From the NCBI GenBank assembly GCA_005408345.1, contig SEMN01000125.1, positions 186,001 through 250,000 of the forward strand: a stretch of DNA of 64,000 bases. Reading direction: 5' to 3'. This document shows positions 52,601 through 57,952 of the stretch, one piece after another. The stretch is from Macquaria australasica (Eukaryota; Chordata; Actinopteri; Centrarchiformes; Percichthyidae). A model generated the notes under the pieces. It saw only the letters and a program-made list of their open reading frames with translations. It was not told where the DNA came from and did no database searches. The position numbers were made by a program, and so were the translations under genes. Every line of letters starts with the position of its first letter. Position 1 is the first letter of the stretch.

Positions 52601-55600
52601 TCAAATAAAATACTATAGTACACCAGATTGCAAAGAGGAACTGATTTCGGACACGGCCTATGTGATAGTAACAATACCTTTCACAGAAAGAAAACGTAGC
52701 TAAATGTGGTGGAACATAGTTTAAACTTTCAGCACGATGATTTTCAAACTACTGGTATGACCTGAAAACAATGGATGCATGGAAGGTAGCTAACTGGTAT
52801 GGTCCTTTTTATGCTCATTATATACTAGGTGTAACAGACTAAAGTTACATTATTATTGTGTTTTTAAAAGACTTTACCATTCATGAGTACATAGTTTCAC
52901 TCTAGAATTAGCTCTTGTTGAAGTTAAGTTGTACCCAATAAGGAATGATTTTTTTTTTTAATAAAACGAAGGAACTTGATTAGAATAGGAAGTAATTAGT
53001 GTTTAATTCAGTAGCTGATCAGATCTCAGGAATATCTGATGCTCTCTTCCCCTCCAGGACGGATGGATGCCTCCACCTGTCCTCCAACCGCATCCTCCAT
53101 TCTGTTTCCCCTCCTCTCTCCGAGTAGTACAACTTTTTGTTCACTAAAATTTCACATTTGGTGTAAAGGGAAAAGGTGAATCTGAAACACGGACGCACGT
53201 GGTGTGGAGTCTGTCCTTTTGTCACCGTGACCTACATTGTTTGCTCAAGACTTTGAGTGTGAATGTCAGGAGACATCAGACCGTTGTGTAACCTGAGACT
53301 CCCACGTGGTGTCATCACACACTGTTGTGGTGTCCTTGCGCAAAAAAAACAGATTACCCAGACATGAACGGTTAGTGTGGTTTTTAAACCATAAATGGAT
53401 ATCCTTTCTGGGATCAATGGATAATTACAATAAACCCAACCAGCATCATCTTGTTAAGCTTATTACTGCTATTGAGCCTGAATCCTCAATAACACCTTTG
53501 TTTTTATTAGCCTTTTTTCATTTCAGTGAGCCTTTTATTCGGCACACAGGCCCTTTTAACTCCTGAATATTGACGTCTGAATCTGTGGTACACCACCAGC
53601 TCATCCTGCTGCTCCACTGAGACCGATAGCTACGACTGTTAGAGTAGTGATTGAACAATTACACTAAATCAGATGCCAATTTGTCAACACGACCAGCCAA
53701 TTAGTGATCGATCTGGGTTTCTGTGATGCTATTGGACTTGTGGTCCCCGATGATCCGACGACGCTGGTTTCCAATGATCGTCCTTCTTTGTCTTCTTGGG
53801 TGTTTTTCTATCTATTATGGGCTGGAACAGAGGAGTTCCTGAAGGTGCAGGGCTATTCCTTTAACATTTTTTTCAGCTCAATAATGGTGACTCTGCTCAC
53901 AGCTTTTTTTCTTCAAACTGTTACTGTCATCTCTTTCTATTTTTGGTTTGCAGCATCGTGCTAATCAGCATGCTGTGCATGACTCTGGTTGTGTGGGTGT
54001 GATTTAGATCTGTGCTGCACTCAGATTATTAGACAGTGTTATGTCCATGCTGCACCTATTGATAGTGATGTGTGTGTGTTTTTGAAGGGGCGTCATTAAC
54101 CCGGTGCCAGCCACTAAGAGCAGTCGGTCAGCGACGTTGCAGTGCGTCCACGTGGCGGAGGGACACAGTAAAGCTGTACTCTGTGTCGACTGCACTGATG
54201 ACCTTTTATTCACCGGATCCAAAGGTTAATACCCACAATCCTCCCTCCCTCCATCCTCCATTCACCTCTTCACTCTAATTCCTCTCTCTTTCATCAGTAT
54301 TCCTCGCACGTCTGCTTGTTACTGTGCTGGAAATTTATTACGCTTTGACATGCTGTTGTATGACGGCAAATAAAACCTGACAGGGATTAATTAAGACTGT
54401 CATGTGCACAGTATGTGGGTAAATGAGGTGATGAAATAAAATGACATTGTACATACAGTAAAACTCTATTGCTGAAGGAGCTTTTTATGAGAATAAATGT
54501 AGGTAAATATATTGGCAATCAACCAGATTGAAGTGCTCATTTATCCCAATAGAGCTTCTGCTCTTTCTAACGTCTGTATCTGGTTTTGTGGGTTTGTGTC
54601 ACTGCAAGATAAATGTCCTATGAGTCTTGATCTTGAGCTGTACTCGACTTTGCTCAGCATGCTCCCTGTATTTCTAATAATGTAAAGGTGATGGAGATGA
54701 CAGACTGTGTGTCCTCCTGCAGATCGGACCTGTAAGGTGTGGAATCTGGTGACGGGTCAGGAGATAATGTCCCTGGCCGGTCACCCCAACAACGTGGTGT
54801 CAGTCCGCTACAGCTCCAGCTTGGTCTTCACCGTCTCCACCTCCTCCATCAAAGTCTGGGACATCCGGGACTCGGCCAAGTGCATCCGAACACTTACGTG
54901 AGTGTGACCGTCTCAACAGACTCTAGGCTGCTGTCTGAAGAACTTGTGTGTTTTGGCTTGATAGAAGGAGCTTCATCTGTTGAAATTGAAATTAAAACAA
55001 AATTAGGCCCTGAATTACCTTAAAAGTACCTAATTCCTAAAGGGAAATTTAAATGTAGCACTGAAATTCATCAGTATGCTTCAGCTCCGTCTGTCAAAGG
55101 ATTAACACTTCACACAGGATTAACAGTTTTTAATTATTACATAAGGATTTCTTGACAAGATCACAGTCATTAATGTCACATCTTAACCAAAACAGGTTGT
55201 GTTTTACACCTACATACATGATGTCTGGGTGCTTTTCCAGACCCCTAATAACTTGATCCAGATTCATGCGTGTCTCATCCATGTGTCTTCAGGTCCTCTG
55301 GTCAGGTTAATGTTGGGGAAGTGTGTGCATCTAACACCAGCCGGACTGTCACCATCCCAGCAGGAGAGAACCAGATCAACCAGATCGCTCTCAACCCCAA
55401 CGGGACGGTCCTATATGCCGCCGCCGGAAACTCAGTCCGAGTCTGGGATCTGCGAAGGTAAGCAGAGGGGCTAAATATAAACAACCAGTCGGTGATACTG
55501 CATATTGATCATTTGGGATTTAGACAAACTGGTCTTGTGTTTGGTGTGTTTTTATTGTTTTTAGCCACTCTAGCGATGTGGTTTTAGTCAGTCTGTTTTA

Positions 55601-57861
55601 ACTATTTGATCTATAGTGTGTGTGATTTTTCACATAGCGCCACTTGTCCGACATTTTGGATTCATGACAGGACGCCTCTAAAACTTAATGATCAAATTCC
55701 TGTCAGCCTCCAGTGTAGTTTGAGATTAATGCTAAGATGCTAAATGTTCATTAAACATTAGGAAACTTGAAAGATATGAATATCATTACCATTTACTTAA
55801 TTTGAAATTCAATACCTGTTGTTTATTAAGTAAGTAAATAAGTAAGTACTATCATCTCCTCGCTTTGTTGGATCAAACAACATGATTAGGTTATTTGAGA
55901 ATTACTCTGTGTAACATTACAGTTAACAGTCACCTAATTTTCTATTAGATATTGCTGATTTTTTTTTTTTAACATATCTGAAGTATTGTGTATTAAAATC
56001 CAGTCTTAGATGAAACAATGCTGGCAGTCTGTTTATCATTCTCTGCATTTTTACTTTGCTCGTTCTGATGCCGCTGCACCACTTTCAGATGCGTAACACA
56101 CACGGAGTTAATTCAAAGCCCAATTTCTTTTCGCTGCACACAGAAGATCCTATTCAGTATATGAAACCTGACAGGTATGCAATCCAAAGCTGTCACCCAT
56201 CACTGGCAGCCAGCTGGTATAGGTTTTGATGAATTGCCTCTTTGTTCCTCTTAGAAAGTAAAAACAGTTGATAACCAGCAGTCTGGATGATTGAAATAAC
56301 AATATGCACTGAGATTGAACGCTCTGGACTCGATTCACAAACTTTGGTTACCAACATGACACTTTTTAACGTGAGTGAATTATTTATGAAGTAAATCTGT
56401 TACAGTGTTGGCACAGTAATCGTTGTGCTATAAATGCCAAAACTGGTATTTCATTTAATGTCATTCATAATTCATTTTTAACCTTGATATTGTAGTGAGC
56501 CAAACTAAACTTATTATTATTGACTCTTAGGTATTTATTTATGTTTTGTCCCTTTCTTTCTCAGATTTGTGTCCACGGGGAAACTTACTGGTCACCTCGG
56601 CCCAGTGATGTGTCTGACTGTGGATCGGTCTGGAAACAACCAAGACCTGGTGATCACAGGGTCCAAGGACCACTACATCAAGGTGTGTTTCCAGTAATCC
56701 ATCACCTCTGTGTCCTGGATTTTCCCCCAACATATAATCTGGAATTAGCATAATGTCCCCTGTGAACCCCGTCTAAGAAAGCCAATATATGATTCAAGCA
56801 TTTAGGAATATAAGGACTATGGAAGTTAACTTAAGCTCCATCATGCAAGCGAGTATAATAAAACTAATATTCTAATCTTCTTTGAAAATACAGAGCTGCT
56901 GTAGCTGTAAAGTTTATATGTTAGATTTCACAATAAAAGCACACAACGAAGAGTGACACACGGTCATGAAATTCCTGGAAAAGTTATGAAATTAGAAAAA
57001 CTTCTAATTTCCAGGCCTGGAAATGGTTTGGAATTAACAGAATGTTTTGAATAATACATTGTTTTGGCTATTGTTTAAAATATGTTCATAAAAATCCCAA
57101 AACATGTCTAACGTTAAGCGAAATACTTTCCTCATATTACAAATTTAAAATCTAGTGCATGACCGTAGTATCACGTGATACACATGGGCGTCTGCAGCTA
57201 GTTGGCGGCGGGATTGTCTGAAGTTAGCAGGCTTGCTTATCTGCAACTTCCTGGGAAGTGCGTGTTTAATAATGTTTGGCTTTTGGACGACAAATATAAT
57301 ACATGGCTCAAGAGAGAGGCAGACCCAAGCCTGCGCCCTATGATCGCTGTATAGGCCTGCCTATTTTAAACCACTTACATAAAGTCAAATGGGGTAAAAT
57401 ATTATGGAAAAGTTTTTTTTAATTCATTGGTAAAAATGTGAGGGAACGCTGCCTTTAACATGCGGTGTTCTGGCTGTTGCAGCTGTTTGACGTGACTGAA
57501 GGCTCTCTGGGGAGCATCAGCCCAACACACAACTTCGAACCTCCCCATTACGACGGCATCGAGTCACTGGTGGTCCAGGGGGACATTTTCTTCAGCGGCT
57601 CTCGAGACAACGGCATCAAGAAGTGGGACCTGGACCGCAAAGACCTGCTGCAGGTACTGGATACATTACAGAGATTGAGGAGACTGATGAATAGGGATGC
57701 AATCAAATATTTAGGTATTTGGTTCGATGAACAGTTCTGGATTCAAGGTTGAGTAAATATATACAGTTTTTTTAATAACAGTATTTTCTTTTTTTTTAAA
57801 TCCTGTTTACATGTGTCTTTATATATTTTATATTGTGTTTCTTTGATATGTTGTATTATAT

Positions 57862-57952
<91 letters not shown>

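Larger units (their letters stand above)
48793..54087 (+). other. kif21a: Intron 28 (5.3 kb), no linker exons found
   Basis: Mammalian KIF21A encodes about 60 more residues here (a Ser/Pro-rich stretch). I found no matching exon. The intron holds SINE-like pieces (about 49650-49800, 50425-50700), a well-formed but frame-breaking splice-site pair at 51289-51350 and otherwise AT-rich sequence. Confidence 0.65.

Noticed and set aside
53058..53123. Possible exon in intron 28 after 'cttcccctccag'
   Set aside because: No similarity to the KIF21A linker, the following GTAGTA is a poor donor, and neither alone nor with 51289-51350 does it give the phase exon 29 needs.
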